33,358 nt of DNA from JBOGUF01 sp050696075 (lineage in GTDB: Bacteria > Chloroflexota > Chloroflexia > Thermomicrobiales > UBA6265), in contig JBOGUF010000041.1 in NCBI GenBank assembly GCA_050696075.1, forward strand, positions 1 through 33,358, written 5' to 3'. Of this stretch, positions 7,957 through 15,254 are shown one piece after another (positions within the stretch are counted from its first letter, which is position 1; every line of letters starts with the position of its first letter). The translations under genes were made by a program, and so were the position numbers. A model generated the notes under the pieces. It was not told where the DNA came from. It did not search any database and was given only the letters and a program-made list of their open reading frames with translations.

Positions 7957-9465
7957 ATGGGACTGAGAAGCATCACCATCGTCCGCGCGTTGTTGCTTGC
8001 CGTGGTTGCCGTGGTTGCCGTGCTGCCAGCCGCGGTGCAGGAGGCGACGCCGCCGGCAGCCGCAACGGCGGAACAGCAACAGGTCGAGATCCCCGACGCC
8101 CGCATCCTGGCGCTCTCGCCAGATGGACAACTGCTGGCCGCGCGGACGCCGGCGGAAGGGCGTGCCGAGCACCTCTGCGTCTACGAGGTCGCGACGCTGG
8201 CGGGGCGCGCCTGTGCCAACCTCGACCAACAGCGAACCGCGCTTGCCGACGAGAGCGTCGTCTGGTCGCCAGATAGCACCAAGCTGGCGTTCAGCGAGGA
8301 AGCGTTCCGGTACCTCGTGGACGGCGACCTCTGGCTGATGGACGCGGCGAGCGGCGAGCTTACCAACCTGACCGACGATGGCTTCGAAGGTGGATTGCCC
8401 TTCTTCGGCGACGATGACGAGCAGCCGGAGACGCCGATCTACGTCGACGTCCTGCCGGCCTGGGCGCCGGACAGTCAGTCGATTACCTTCTCCCGGTCGC
8501 CGATCATCGGCGGCCAGTCCCGCGGCAACCAGATCGTCCGCGTCGATTTGGCGAGCCGCGAGGTGGAGATCCTCATCCCCGTGACCCTCGACGCACCGGG
8601 CGTCGTCTACTGGGGCTTGGTCTGGGCGCCGGACGCCCAACGACTCTACTACTCGGTGTCGCATCCGGGCCGCGACAATCCACAGAACGGCGTCTGGGCA
8701 TATGACGCGGCGACCGGGCAGGCCCGGCACATCCTCCGAGGCGATCCGGAACTGGGGCCGCCCGCGGTGACCCGTATCTCCGCCTCGGGGCAGACCGCAC
8801 TGGTGATCTATCCGTACGCCATCACGCACATCGCCATGGAGGGCGACGGCTATGCGCTGCTCGACCTCGAAACCAATGCGCTCTCCCCGATCCACCCCGT
8901 GCCATCCAACCCGTCGTCGCCGATGCTCGTGCGCGTGGTGACCTTCTCCCCGGACGGCACGCGCGTGCTCTACGGCCTGCATCGACTCGAAGACGGCCGG
9001 GGCCGCTTCCTGGTACGCGATCTGCCGGATGGCGAGCCGGACGCGGCCGTGGCGGAGATCGACAGCCCACCGATGATGACGACGATCGGCGGCGGTCTCT
9101 TCTGGGCGAACGACGGGACCGTTTTTGCGGCGACCGACATCAACGCGGGGCTGTTGCTGCATCTCGATCCCGGCGATGTCCCCACGATCCCGGCGGATGG
9201 GCAAACCGGTTCGCCGGACGCCACACCCGCCGCGTCGCCCACCGCCGGCGATCCACCCCCGCCAGGCACGACGGTCGCACTGAGCGGTGAAGCGTCGCTC
9301 CGCGCGACGCCCTCCACCAGCGGAATCGTCGTGCTCGAACTCCGACCCGGAGCCGAGCTGACCGTGATCGGGGAGGCGGTCGAGGCGGGCGGCAGCGTCT
9401 GGCTGCCGGTCATCGAGCCTGCCACCGGCGCCATCGGCTACGTCGACGCCTCCCTCCTAGCATAG
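7957..9465 (+). CDS. Secreted WD40/TolB-like beta-propeller protein with C-terminal SH3b domain
   Basis: About 502 residues. A basic start and a hydrophobic stretch rich in Leu/Val/Ala (residues ~8-28) form a signal peptide or anchor. The body holds repeated TolB/WD40-type blades with motifs such as LALSPDGQLLA, VVWSPDSTKLAF, PAWAPDSQSITF and VTFSPDGTRVLY. A low-complexity Pro/Ala/Thr linker (about 415-440) leads to a bacterial SH3 domain (SLRATPSTSG to GYVDASLL). SH3b domains usually bind cell-wall or surface ligands. The ATG at 7957 has GAGGGA upstream; the longer frames from 7930 or 7945 lack a ribosome site. It is divergent from the DUF2283 gene and convergent with the second J-domain gene. 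Exact role unknown; it likely acts outside the cytoplasmic membrane. Confidence 0.78.
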   Translation: MGLRSITIVRALLLAVVAVVAVLPAAVQEATPPAAATAEQQQVEIPDARILALSPDGQLLAARTPAEGRAEHLCVYEVATLAGRACANLDQQRTALADESVVWSPDSTKLAFSEEAFRYLVDGDLWLMDAASGELTNLTDDGFEGGLPFFGDDDEQPETPIYVDVLPAWAPDSQSITFSRSPIIGGQSRGNQIVRVDLASREVEILIPVTLDAPGVVYWGLVWAPDAQRLYYSVSHPGRDNPQNGVWAYDAATGQARHILRGDPELGPPAVTRISASGQTALVIYPYAITHIAMEGDGYALLDLETNALSPIHPVPSNPSSPMLVRVVTFSPDGTRVLYGLHRLEDGRGRFLVRDLPDGEPDAAVAEIDSPPMMTTIGGGLFWANDGTVFAATDINAGLLLHLDPGDVPTIPADGQTGSPDATPAASPTAGDPPPPGTTVALSGEASLRATPSTSGIVVLELRPGAELTVIGEAVEAGGSVWLPVIEPATGAIGYVDASLLA

Positions 9466-9556
9466 GCGTTAGGCGACAGGCGTCAGGCGTAGGAGCTACG
9501 TCGTCGTTCCCCTAACGCCTCACGCCTAACCCCTAACGCCTTACGCCTAACGCCTG
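9464..9556. repeat. Word-like inverted repeat of TAGGCGT/ACGCCTA units
   Basis: On the left are direct AGGCGTTAGGCGACAGGCGT-type words, on the right many CCTAACGCC words in opposite orientation, around a core ACGTCGTCGT. The same core with CCCCTAACGC occurs at 26711-26770. It fills the gap between two convergent genes, so it can fold in both transcripts and could serve as a bidirectional terminator. Confidence 0.6.
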
Positions 9557-9559
9557 TCG

Positions 9560-10456
9560 TCACGCGGTCGACCTGAGCACCGGCTCCTCGGTCCTCGCTT
9601 CTCGTTCCTCGGTCTTCCGCCAGCGGCGGCGGGCGAGCATGCGCCGATAGATCTGCGTCCGGTCGTCGAGGCGTTGCTGAAGCCGAGCCAATTTCTCGCG
9701 CGTGCTCTCCGCTAGGCGCTCGATCGAGGAGGACAAGACCTCGGGCGTCTGCCAGAACTGATAGGTGTCGTTCTGGCGGAGGAGGGCGACCTGCGCCTCC
9801 AGGTCGACGATGACGCTATCGAGCCGCTCCGACTCGCGGATCGACCAGGCCAGCTTGTCGGCCAGCGATCGCTCCTCGAACGTCGGGTCGTCCCGCTCGG
9901 TCTCGCGCGCCAGCCGGCGCAGCCCCGCCAGGTCGCGCTCGCGAAAGAGCGCGTTGACCTGGAGCATCACTTCCTCGCGGCGGGTGCGTTCCTCGGTGGC
10001 TGCCGCCAGGTCGGGATGGAAGCGCTTAGCCAGCTCGCGGTAGATGCGGCGCACTTCCTCCTCGGTATCGGGGGCAACGGGTGGCCGGGCGCGCTCGCGG
10101 CGGAAGTCGCGCTGGTAGCGGCGGGCCTCGGCCGCCTCCGCCTCGACCTCCTCGCGGCGGGCGGCGAACTCCTCGTCCAACTCCCGCTCGAGGCCGGCCG
10201 GGTCGGGGTCGACGCCGGCGCGCAGCCAGGCGATGCGGCGCCGGTACTCGGCCAACTCGAGGCGGATGCGCTCGATCTCGGCCAAGACTGGCCCCACGCG
10301 GGCGTGGTATTCGAGCTCGAAGCGCGCCAGCGCCACCTTCAGCATTTCCAGGTCGGCCTGCACGTCGACAATATGCCGCTTCCGCCGCTCGATCCCCTCC
10401 AGGCGGCGGGCGTACTCGATCTCTTCGGCCGAAAGACGACGGACGATCGCCTGCAT
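9560..10456 (-). CDS. Coiled-coil protein with central J domain (paralogue)
   Basis: About 298 residues, clearly paralogous along its length to the protein at 6434-7276: the same QAIVR start, the same charged coiled coil, the J domain with IYRELAKRFHPDLA, a VNALFRERDLAGLRRL segment and a long second coiled coil. The C-terminal 35 residues, rich in Arg/Glu, are unique. The ATG at 10456 is preferred over the GTG at 10483: GGAG lies seven bases upstream and the paralogue starts at the equivalent residue. It is convergent with the secreted propeller gene. It probably acts as a J-protein for a DnaK partner; the client is unknown. Confidence 0.8.
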   Translation of the reverse strand: MQAIVRRLSAEEIEYARRLEGIERRKRHIVDVQADLEMLKVALARFELEYHARVGPVLAEIERIRLELAEYRRRIAWLRAGVDPDPAGLERELDEEFAARREEVEAEAAEARRYQRDFRRERARPPVAPDTEEEVRRIYRELAKRFHPDLAAATEERTRREEVMLQVNALFRERDLAGLRRLARETERDDPTFEERSLADKLAWSIRESERLDSVIVDLEAQVALLRQNDTYQFWQTPEVLSSSIERLAESTREKLARLQQRLDDRTQIYRRMLARRRWRKTEEREARTEEPVLRSTA

Positions 10457-10678
10457 GCCGGCTCCGCTGCTCCAGCGCCGCACCCCGCGGCGCTCGAATC
10501 GTTACGACACGACAATGCCCGGCGTGAGAAAGGCGCACCATGCGCCGGGCGGACTCCACATTATGCCATGCCAGGCAATACCCCCTCCCGGCATCGTTTG
10601 ATCACCCGACCACACAATCTCGGCGGCCAATTACGTACTTTTGCCGAGTACGACAGGATATCCCCGCGCTTACCCTGA
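10457..10678. other. Intergenic stretch without recognised gene
   Basis: Upstream region of the second J-domain gene. It contains an inverted repeat with 7-bp arms, CCCGGCG (10518-10524) and CGCCGGG (10543-10549), which could fold in the leader of the J-domain transcript. A CATAAT-like hexamer is visible on the minus strand near 10560 but without a convincing -35. I see no open frame with a ribosome site. Confidence 0.35.
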
Positions 10679-10817
10679 GGCCGTGTTTGCACACCGTCAT
10701 CCGGCGGCGTCGGGCGCCTCGTCGTCGTGATGGCGATGCGCCGCGCGGGGATGCCCTTCGGTTCCTCAGGGCGTGCTTCGCCCGCGCCTCAGCATGACGG
10801 GGCTGTGCAAACAGGCC
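10679..10817. repeat. Dispersed palindrome, GTCATGCTGAG family with outer TGTTTGCA arms (copy A)
   Basis: The outer arms read GGCCGTGTTTGCACACC on the left and GGCTGTGCAAACAGGCC on the right. The inner arms are a diverged GTCATCC and CCTCAGCATGAC. The same outer arms (TCGTGTTTGCA / TCAAACACG) flank the copy at 26775-26922 and, diverged, the copy at 20637-20791, which defines a full element of about 140-155 bp. Confidence 0.7.
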
Positions 10818-10898
10818 CTACCCCCCCTCGGCCTGGCGCCACTTTGAAAAAGCCCTAGACTGACGCCACGTCGTTTCCCATTACGAAGGAGCCTGCCC

Positions 10899-10988
10899 AT
10901 GGATCCGATAACCGTGATTGTCGTCATCGTCGTTGCCGCCGCCGCAATGGCCTTCGTCATCGCTCGCGGCCGCCGCCGGCGCCTGTAG
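10899..10988 (+). CDS. 29-residue single-pass membrane microprotein
   Basis: A short frame of 29 codons: MDPIT, then one hydrophobic helix of Val/Ile/Ala residues about 5-22, then a very basic tail (ARGRRRRL). This predicts an N-out/C-in single-pass small membrane protein by the positive-inside rule. AAGGAG lies seven bases before the ATG, strong support for translation. It stands alone between two repeat elements, so it is probably monocistronic. No family is recognised. Small proteins of this size often modulate membrane complexes, but no partner is evident here. Confidence 0.6.
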   Translation: MDPITVIVVIVVAAAAMAFVIARGRRRRL

Positions 10989-11006
10989 CCGTCAGCCGTC
11001 AGAAGC

Positions 11007-11098
11007 GTCATCCTGAGCGCGCCGAAGAATCTGCCTCTCGTGAAAGGCGTCTCTCATCAGAGCCAGATGCCTCAACGAACTCCGAAGCTCGGCATGCC
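11007..11098. repeat. Degenerate dispersed palindrome, GTCATTCCGAG family
   Basis: Starts GTCATCCTGAGC, with GAAGAATCTG and AGAGCCAGATG inside and a worn right end (CGAAGCTCGGCATG). It is a diverged relative of the repeat at 1197-1280. It lies between the microprotein gene and the SAM-riboswitch promoter and may help terminate the former. Confidence 0.55.
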
Positions 11099-11159
11099 CA
11101 TGCTAACGGCTAACGGCTGACGGCTGATAGCTCGTCGACTGCCGCCCCCCACTAGGATA

Positions 11160-11188
11160 TTGACAATCTTGATCAACTACTGTAGATT
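11160..11188 (+). promoter_or_regulatory. Sigma-70-type promoter of the SAM-riboswitch operon
   Basis: A perfect TTGACA (-35, 11160-11165) is separated by exactly 17 bp from TAGATT (-10, 11183-11188, four of six consensus bases). Transcription would start near 11195, about 20 bases before helix P1 of the riboswitch, as expected for a riboswitch leader. Confidence 0.7.
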
Positions 11189-11213
11189 ACCCTTCGACAA
11201 TCGAACAGCATCG

Positions 11214-11322
11214 CTCTCATCCAGAGGGGCAGAGGGACCGGCCCGATGAAGCCCCAGCAACCCCCCGGCAGCGTCGCCGGGAAGGTGCTAAGTCCGTCAG
11301 TGATCGAGCTGGCAGATGAGGG
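11214..11322 (+). ncRNA. SAM-I riboswitch (S-box leader)
   Basis: The sequence carries the S-box landmarks in the right order: CTCTCATCCAGAGGGGC, AGAGGGACCGGCCC, GATGAAGCCCCAGCAACC, a P3 hairpin from CCCGGC/GCCGGG, AAGGTGCTAAGTCC, and GGCAGATGAGGG. P1 pairs 11214-11220 with 11316-11322 (seven pairs, one G-U). This class binds S-adenosylmethionine and usually turns downstream sulfur or methionine genes off when SAM is plentiful. Here it heads an SsuB-SsuA-SsuC type ABC operon. The 3' strand of P1 can alternatively pair with the 5' strand of the hairpin at 11360-11380, giving the classical antiterminator arrangement. Confidence 0.95.
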
Positions 11323-11359
11323 TAGGAATGCCGCCGGCCAGCCGTGCGCGCCCCTTCCG

Positions 11360-11391
11360 CCCTCGTCCCCTGGACGGGGGTGTTCTCGTTT
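11360..11391 (+). terminator. Riboswitch-controlled intrinsic terminator
   Basis: A nine-pair GC-rich stem (11360-11368 with 11372-11380, loop CCT, one G-U) is followed by the T-containing stretch TGTTCTCGTTT. Bases 11315-11323 (end of the aptamer) can pair with 11359-11367, the left half of this stem, forming a competing antiterminator. With SAM bound, P1 holds 11316-11322 and the terminator can form. The T-run is interrupted, so a translational contribution is possible; the ribosome site GGAGGG follows at 11395-11400. Confidence 0.65.
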
Positions 11392-11406
11392 CCCGGAGGG
11401 TACGTC

Positions 11407-12225
11407 ATGGCGGTTCCGGTTTCGCTCGTCGGGGTTGGCAAGCAATACGGGGCGGGGCAGCAGGCGCTGTCGGTGCTCCACCGCATCTCCCTTGAAATCC
11501 GCGGCGGCGAGTTTGTCGCCATCCTCGGGCCGAGCGGGTGCGGCAAGTCGACCCTCCTCAGGCTGCTGGCCGGGCTCGACCGGCCGAGCGAGGGCGAGGT
11601 CCGGCTCGACGACGAGGTCGTCACCCGGGCCGATCCCCGTTCGGCCGTCGTCTTTCAGGAGCCGCGCCTCTTCCCCTGGAAGACCGTCGCGGCCAACGTC
11701 GCCGTCGGCGCCCGCCGCCTGGCGGAGAAGCCCTCGCCAGACGGACTCCTCTCGCTCGTCGGCCTCGATGGGTTCGGCGGCAACTATCCCCATCAACTCT
11801 CCGGCGGCATGGCTCAGCGCGCCGGACTGGCGCGGGCGCTCATCGGCCGGCCGGGCGTGCTCCTGCTCGACGAGCCCTTCGCCTCCCTCGACGCCCTGAC
11901 CCGCATGCAGATGCAGAACCTGCTCGGCGACATCCATGCCCGCCTGCGCCCGACCGTCGTCATGGTCACCCACGACGTCGAAGAGGCGCTGCACCTCGCG
12001 GACTGGATCGTCCTCCTCAGCGCCCGCCCCTCGACCGTCGAAGCGACCTTGCGCGTGCCGCACGCCCGCCCTCGCCGTCGCGGCGACCCCGACCTGGCCG
12101 CCATGGCCGAGGAGATCCTGGCCCACTTCGGATTCCAACAAGGCGACAGGCGACAAGCGACAGGCGACCGGAGCGAGGAGGCAGAGACGAGCGACGAATA
12201 CCTCATCTCAACCGCGGCGGACTGA
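11407..12225 (+). CDS. ABC transporter ATP-binding protein (SsuB/TauB type)
   Basis: Cytoplasmic ATPase of a nitrate/sulfonate/taurine-type importer, about 272 residues. Walker A is GPSGCGKST (41-49), then a Q-loop at QEPRLFPW, the signature LSGGMAQR, Walker B LLLDEPF and the switch His in VTHD; all catalytic motifs are intact. The family is known to power uptake of organosulfur compounds, and the upstream SAM-I riboswitch fits a sulfur source. The ATG at 11407 is six bases after GGAGGG. The last ~28 residues (from QGDRRQATGD) are encoded by a word-like GACAGGCGAC repeat at 12145-12172, an unusual repeat-derived tail not expected in the family. Confidence 0.92.
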   Translation: MAVPVSLVGVGKQYGAGQQALSVLHRISLEIRGGEFVAILGPSGCGKSTLLRLLAGLDRPSEGEVRLDDEVVTRADPRSAVVFQEPRLFPWKTVAANVAVGARRLAEKPSPDGLLSLVGLDGFGGNYPHQLSGGMAQRAGLARALIGRPGVLLLDEPFASLDALTRMQMQNLLGDIHARLRPTVVMVTHDVEEALHLADWIVLLSARPSTVEATLRVPHARPRRRGDPDLAAMAEEILAHFGFQQGDRRQATGDRSEEAETSDEYLISTAAD

Positions 12226-12248
12226 GTGCGGAGTCCTGAAAGCTGAAA

Positions 12249-12267
12249 GCTGACGGCTGATAGCTCG
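12249..12267. repeat. 19-bp word repeat also at 11116-11134
   Basis: GCTGACGGCTGATAGCTCG occurs identically here, just upstream of the binding-protein ribosome site, and at 11116-11134 just upstream of the riboswitch promoter. Shorter variants (CCGTCAGCCGTCAG) lie near 10988 and 16757. These are short repeated words between genes with no assigned role. Confidence 0.6.
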
Positions 12268-12283
12268 CAAGAAAGGAATGACG

Positions 12284-13285
12284 ATGGCGAAACGGTGGTT
12301 CTCTCTTCTGCTCTTGGCGGCGCTCGTGCTGCCGGTTCTGGGCGCACGCGAGGCGGCGGCGCATGACGCGCCGGACTCGATCAAGATCGACTACGCCTAC
12401 TACAACCCGAGCAGCCTGGTGCTGAAGGAGTTCGGCTGGCTCGAAGAGGAGTTCGCGGCCGACGAGACCGAGATCGAGTGGGTCCTCAGCGCCGGCAGCA
12501 ACAAGGCGAACGAGTACCTGCGCTCCGAGGCGGTCGACTTCGGCTCGACCGCCGGCTCGGCGGCGCTCCTGGCGCGTGCCAATGGCTCGCCGATCCGCAC
12601 CGTCTACATCTACTCGAAGCCGGAGTGGGCGGCCCTGGTCGTACCCAAGGACTCCGAGCTCGCCTCGATCGAAGACCTTGAGGGCAAGAAGGTCGCGGCC
12701 ACGAAAGGCACCGACCCCTACTTCTTCCTCCTCCAGTCGCTGCACTCGGTCGGGCTGACCGCCGCCGACGTCGAGGTGGTAAACCTCCAGCATTCCGATG
12801 GCAAAGTGGCGCTCGAGCGGGGGCAGGTCGACGCCTGGTCCGGGCTCGACCCCTTCATGGCCCAGACCGAGTTGGAAGCCGGCTCGAAGCTGCTCTACCG
12901 CAACATCGACTTCAACACCTACGGCTTCCTCAATGCCCGCGAGGACTTCATCGAGGAGTACCCGGAGGCGACTACGCGCATCCTTGCCCAGTACGAGCGG
13001 GCGCGGCAGTGGATCCTCGACAACCCGGTCGAGGCGGCCCAAATCCTGGCCGACGAGGCGAAACTCTCCCTGGAAGTCGCCGAGCTCGAGCTGAACGAGC
13101 GGACCGTGCTCACCGAATCGCCGGTGCCGGGCGAAGTACATGCCAACGTGCTAACCAATATCATCCCGATCCTCGAGGCGGAGAACCAGCTCACCCCCGG
13201 CGCCGACCCGGAGCAGGCGCTCGCAGAATTGCTGGAGCCGCGCTTCATCGAGGAGGTCGTGGCCGCGGCTGGCGCGCAAACGTAG
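12284..13285 (+). CDS. Aliphatic sulfonate-type ABC transporter substrate-binding protein (SsuA type)
   Basis: Exported solute receptor of about 333 residues of the NMT1/SsuA-like fold. The signal peptide is a basic start (AKR), a Leu-rich core and a cleavage region around AREAAA/HD. The mature part has family features: an early IDYAYYNPSSLVLKE ligand-binding segment, DFGSTAGSAALLARANG, and SIEDLEGKKVAATKGTDPYFFL. The ATG at 12284 is preferred over the one at 12278 because AAGGA lies six bases upstream of it but abuts the other. It follows the ATPase gene in the SAM-riboswitch operon. The ligand is likely a sulfonate, sulfate ester or another sulfur compound; nitrate or pyrimidine precursors are alternatives in the wider family. 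Confidence 0.88.
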   Translation: MAKRWFSLLLLAALVLPVLGAREAAAHDAPDSIKIDYAYYNPSSLVLKEFGWLEEEFAADETEIEWVLSAGSNKANEYLRSEAVDFGSTAGSAALLARANGSPIRTVYIYSKPEWAALVVPKDSELASIEDLEGKKVAATKGTDPYFFLLQSLHSVGLTAADVEVVNLQHSDGKVALERGQVDAWSGLDPFMAQTELEAGSKLLYRNIDFNTYGFLNAREDFIEEYPEATTRILAQYERARQWILDNPVEAAQILADEAKLSLEVAELELNERTVLTESPVPGEVHANVLTNIIPILEAENQLTPGADPEQALAELLEPRFIEEVVAAAGAQT

Positions 13286-13301
13286 GCAAACAGCGCCCGT
13301 T

Positions 13302-13470
13302 CGTCGTAGGGGAGGGACCTGTGCCCTCCCCATCGGCCAACGGTCGATACGCCGCGTCAGCGGCCCGTGCGACCATTCGATTGCGGCCGCGCCAGTAAGG
13401 ACACAACGGCCGGTAAACCGGCATGTCGCCCTTCGGGCGACGGGCGGGACCTGTGCCCGCCCCTACGACG
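13302..13470. repeat. Dispersed palindromic element with CGTCGTAGGG / CCCTACGACG ends
   Basis: Perfect 10-bp terminal inverted repeats (13302-13311 and 13461-13470) enclose arms built on GAGGGACCTGTGCCCTCCCC and GGGCGGGACCTGTGCCCGCC. It is related to the GTAGGGGC elements at 4643-4729 and 31075-31160. The whole element sits between the binding-protein and permease genes of the operon. Confidence 0.7.
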
Positions 13471-13535
13471 TGTGTGGCGGCGATTTGCCAACCACACCGG
13501 CGCATGAGAAACGGGAGCGGGAGAGGACAAGCGCG

Positions 13536-14363
13536 ATGGGTGAAAAGGTGCTTGCTGGATCGCTGACGAGGTGGGCCGCGGCGGACAGGCGAAAGCCGGC
13601 GGTTCCCTCGCCACGGGTGCTGACGAAGCTCGTCGTCCCGCTCGCGCTGCTGGCCTTCTGGCAGGTCCTGGTCGAGCGCGAGGTCTACAGCCGAAGCCAA
13701 CTTCCCGCGCCACTCGACGTCTACCGCGCGGCACGGCAGATGGCCGAGATCGAGCTACTCTGGCCCAACATCCAGATCAGCCTGGAGCGGGTCGCCCAGG
13801 GCTTTGTCATCGGCAGCCTGGTTGCGATCGTCCTCGGCCTCCTCGTCGGCCTCTCGAAGCTGGCCAACGAGATGCTCGAGCCGACGATCCAGGCGATCCG
13901 GGCCGTGCCCTCCCTCGCCTGGGTGCCAATGCTGGTGCTCTGGATGGGAATCGACGAGCGGCCGAAGATCACCCTCGTCGCCATCGGCGTCTTCTTCCCC
14001 GTTTTTGCGAATTTGGTGAGCGGCATCCGGCAGGTCGACCGCAAGCTGGTCGAAGCGGCCGCGGCCTACGGCATGCACGGCGTCCGCCTCGGCTGGGAAG
14101 TGCTGCTGCCCGCCTCGCTGCCGTCCCTCCTGACCGGATTGCGCCTTGGCCTGGCCCAAGGCTGGCTCTTCCTCGTCGCCGCCGAACTGATCGGCGCCAA
14201 CACCGGTCTCGGCTTCCTCCTCACCGACGGCCAAAACACCGGCCGCTCCGACATCATCGTCCTCAGCATTATCATCCTGGCGGTGATCGGCAAGACCAGC
14301 GATTGGCTCCTCCAAATCGGTGAAAAGCGCCTGCTCAGGTGGACGGACACGTACGGGAAGTAG
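13536..14363 (+). CDS. ABC transporter permease (SsuC/TauC type)
   Basis: Inner-membrane permease of about 275 residues, third gene of the riboswitch operon. Several hydrophobic segments are visible, with the cytoplasmic EAA loop at EAAAAYGMHGVRLGWEVLLP followed by SLPSLLTGLRLGLAQGW, the characteristic sulfonate/nitrate permease signature. Another family mark is RAVPSLAWVPMLVLWMGI. The ATG at 13536 is used because the frame upstream crosses the repeat element and GAGAGGA (13521-13527) lies eight bases before this start. It is separated from the binding-protein gene by 250 bp of palindromes, so its expression may be lower. With SsuB and SsuA it forms a complete importer. Confidence 0.92.
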   Translation: MGEKVLAGSLTRWAAADRRKPAVPSPRVLTKLVVPLALLAFWQVLVEREVYSRSQLPAPLDVYRAARQMAEIELLWPNIQISLERVAQGFVIGSLVAIVLGLLVGLSKLANEMLEPTIQAIRAVPSLAWVPMLVLWMGIDERPKITLVAIGVFFPVFANLVSGIRQVDRKLVEAAAAYGMHGVRLGWEVLLPASLPSLLTGLRLGLAQGWLFLVAAELIGANTGLGFLLTDGQNTGRSDIIVLSIIILAVIGKTSDWLLQIGEKRLLRWTDTYGK

Positions 14364-14369
14364 CCGGCA

Positions 14370-14402
14370 GGCAGGCGACGCCCTACTACCGTGTCGTCTG
14401 CC
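14370..14402 (+). terminator. Possible terminator after the ssu-type operon
   Basis: An imperfect inverted repeat, GGCAGGCGAC and GTCGTCTGCC, follows the permease stop by six bases. No clear T-run follows, so the call is weak; it could also be another repeat fragment. Confidence 0.35.
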
Positions 14403-14468
14403 TACTCGTCACCAAACTGCCCGGCCCATACCCATCGTGGAATAGAACAAATGGGGCATACTGGGCTC

Positions 14469-14843
14469 ATGGCGTGGGAAATCGAGTACACCGATCAGTT
14501 TGACGAGTGGTTTTGGGGCCTGAACCAGGGGAGCGCAATCGAGTCACCGCCGCGGTCAACATCCTGGAGCGCGGCGGACCAGGGTTGGGACGGCCCTTCG
14601 TTGATACGCTGAAGGGATCGCGCCACGCCAACCTGAAGGAGCTACGTCCGCGCGGCGGTAATATTCGCATCCTCTTCGCCTTCGACCCGCGCCGCGCCGC
14701 CATCCTGCTCATCCCTCTCTGCGATCGGGACCAGCGACAAGACCGGCCGCTGGCAAGCGTGGTACGCCGAGATGATCCCTATCGCCGACGACCTCTACGA
14801 CGAGCATCTTGCGATCCTCAAGGAGGAGGGACTATTGCCATGA
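14469..14843 (+). pseudogene. HigB/RelE-type toxin gene, broken by two frameshifts
   Basis: Pieces of a HigB-like (Gp49/RelE superfamily) mRNA-interferase toxin appear in order but in three frames. The start MAWEIEYTDQFDEWFWGLNQ (from the ATG at 14469) is cut by loss of a base in the G-run at 14528-14531. The middle RVTAAVNILERGGPGLGRPF...KGSRHANLKELR...ILFAFDPRRAAILLI follows in the next frame. A second shift after ILLI, consistent with a ~13-bp insertion around 14711-14724, leads to DKTGRWQAWYAEMIPIADD...LKEEGLLP in the first frame. The end overlaps the antitoxin start (ATGA). Inactivation is likely, unless the shifts are sequencing errors; the first is in a homopolymer, the second is not. 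Confidence 0.8.
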
Positions 14844-15163
14844 AGACCCACCCGTGGAGCGAGATCCGCGACAAGGTGATGGCCGACCCCGTGCAGGCCG
14901 CGGAAATCGCCGAACACGAGCGGGCGATGGAAGATGCGATGCGCCAGGCCGAACCGCGCAACCAGCGCGGTATGACCCAGGAGGCGGTCGCGGCGGCCCT
15001 CGATGTTTCGCAAACGCGCGTCTCGCGCATCGAACGCCAGGACGATCTCTACCTCTCGACGCTGCGCGAGTACGTCGTGGCCTTGGGCGGCGAACTCCAC
15101 CTCACCGCCGTCTTCCCCGACGAGATCGTCGAAATCGCCGCCGCTCCGGCTGAACAATCGTAG
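14840..15163 (+). CDS. HigA-type XRE family antitoxin
   Basis: A 107-residue DNA-binding antitoxin with a helix-turn-helix at MTQEAVAAALDVSQTRVSRIER, the XRE type of HigA partners, and a C-terminal EYVVALGGELHLTAVFP dimerisation-type segment. The ATG at 14840 overlaps the toxin's stop, preserving the typical higB-higA coupling. The AAGGAGGAGGG within the end of the toxin gene supplies the ribosome site. The antitoxin is intact whereas the toxin is broken: retention of the neutralising or regulatory half is common in decaying TA loci. It may still repress its own promoter. Confidence 0.85.
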   Translation: MKTHPWSEIRDKVMADPVQAAEIAEHERAMEDAMRQAEPRNQRGMTQEAVAAALDVSQTRVSRIERQDDLYLSTLREYVVALGGELHLTAVFPDEIVEIAAAPAEQS

Positions 15164-15254
15164 AAGAACCTCACGCCGAACCTCGTCGCCTGTCACACTC
15201 TCCCCAATCATCCGTTTACCGAGACAGACGCGGCGGTTGGGTGCGGGGAGGGGC

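Noticed and set aside
10679..10817. A CRISPR array or tandem repeat
   Set aside because: Copies are single, palindromic and scattered through the window, not regularly spaced with unique spacers.
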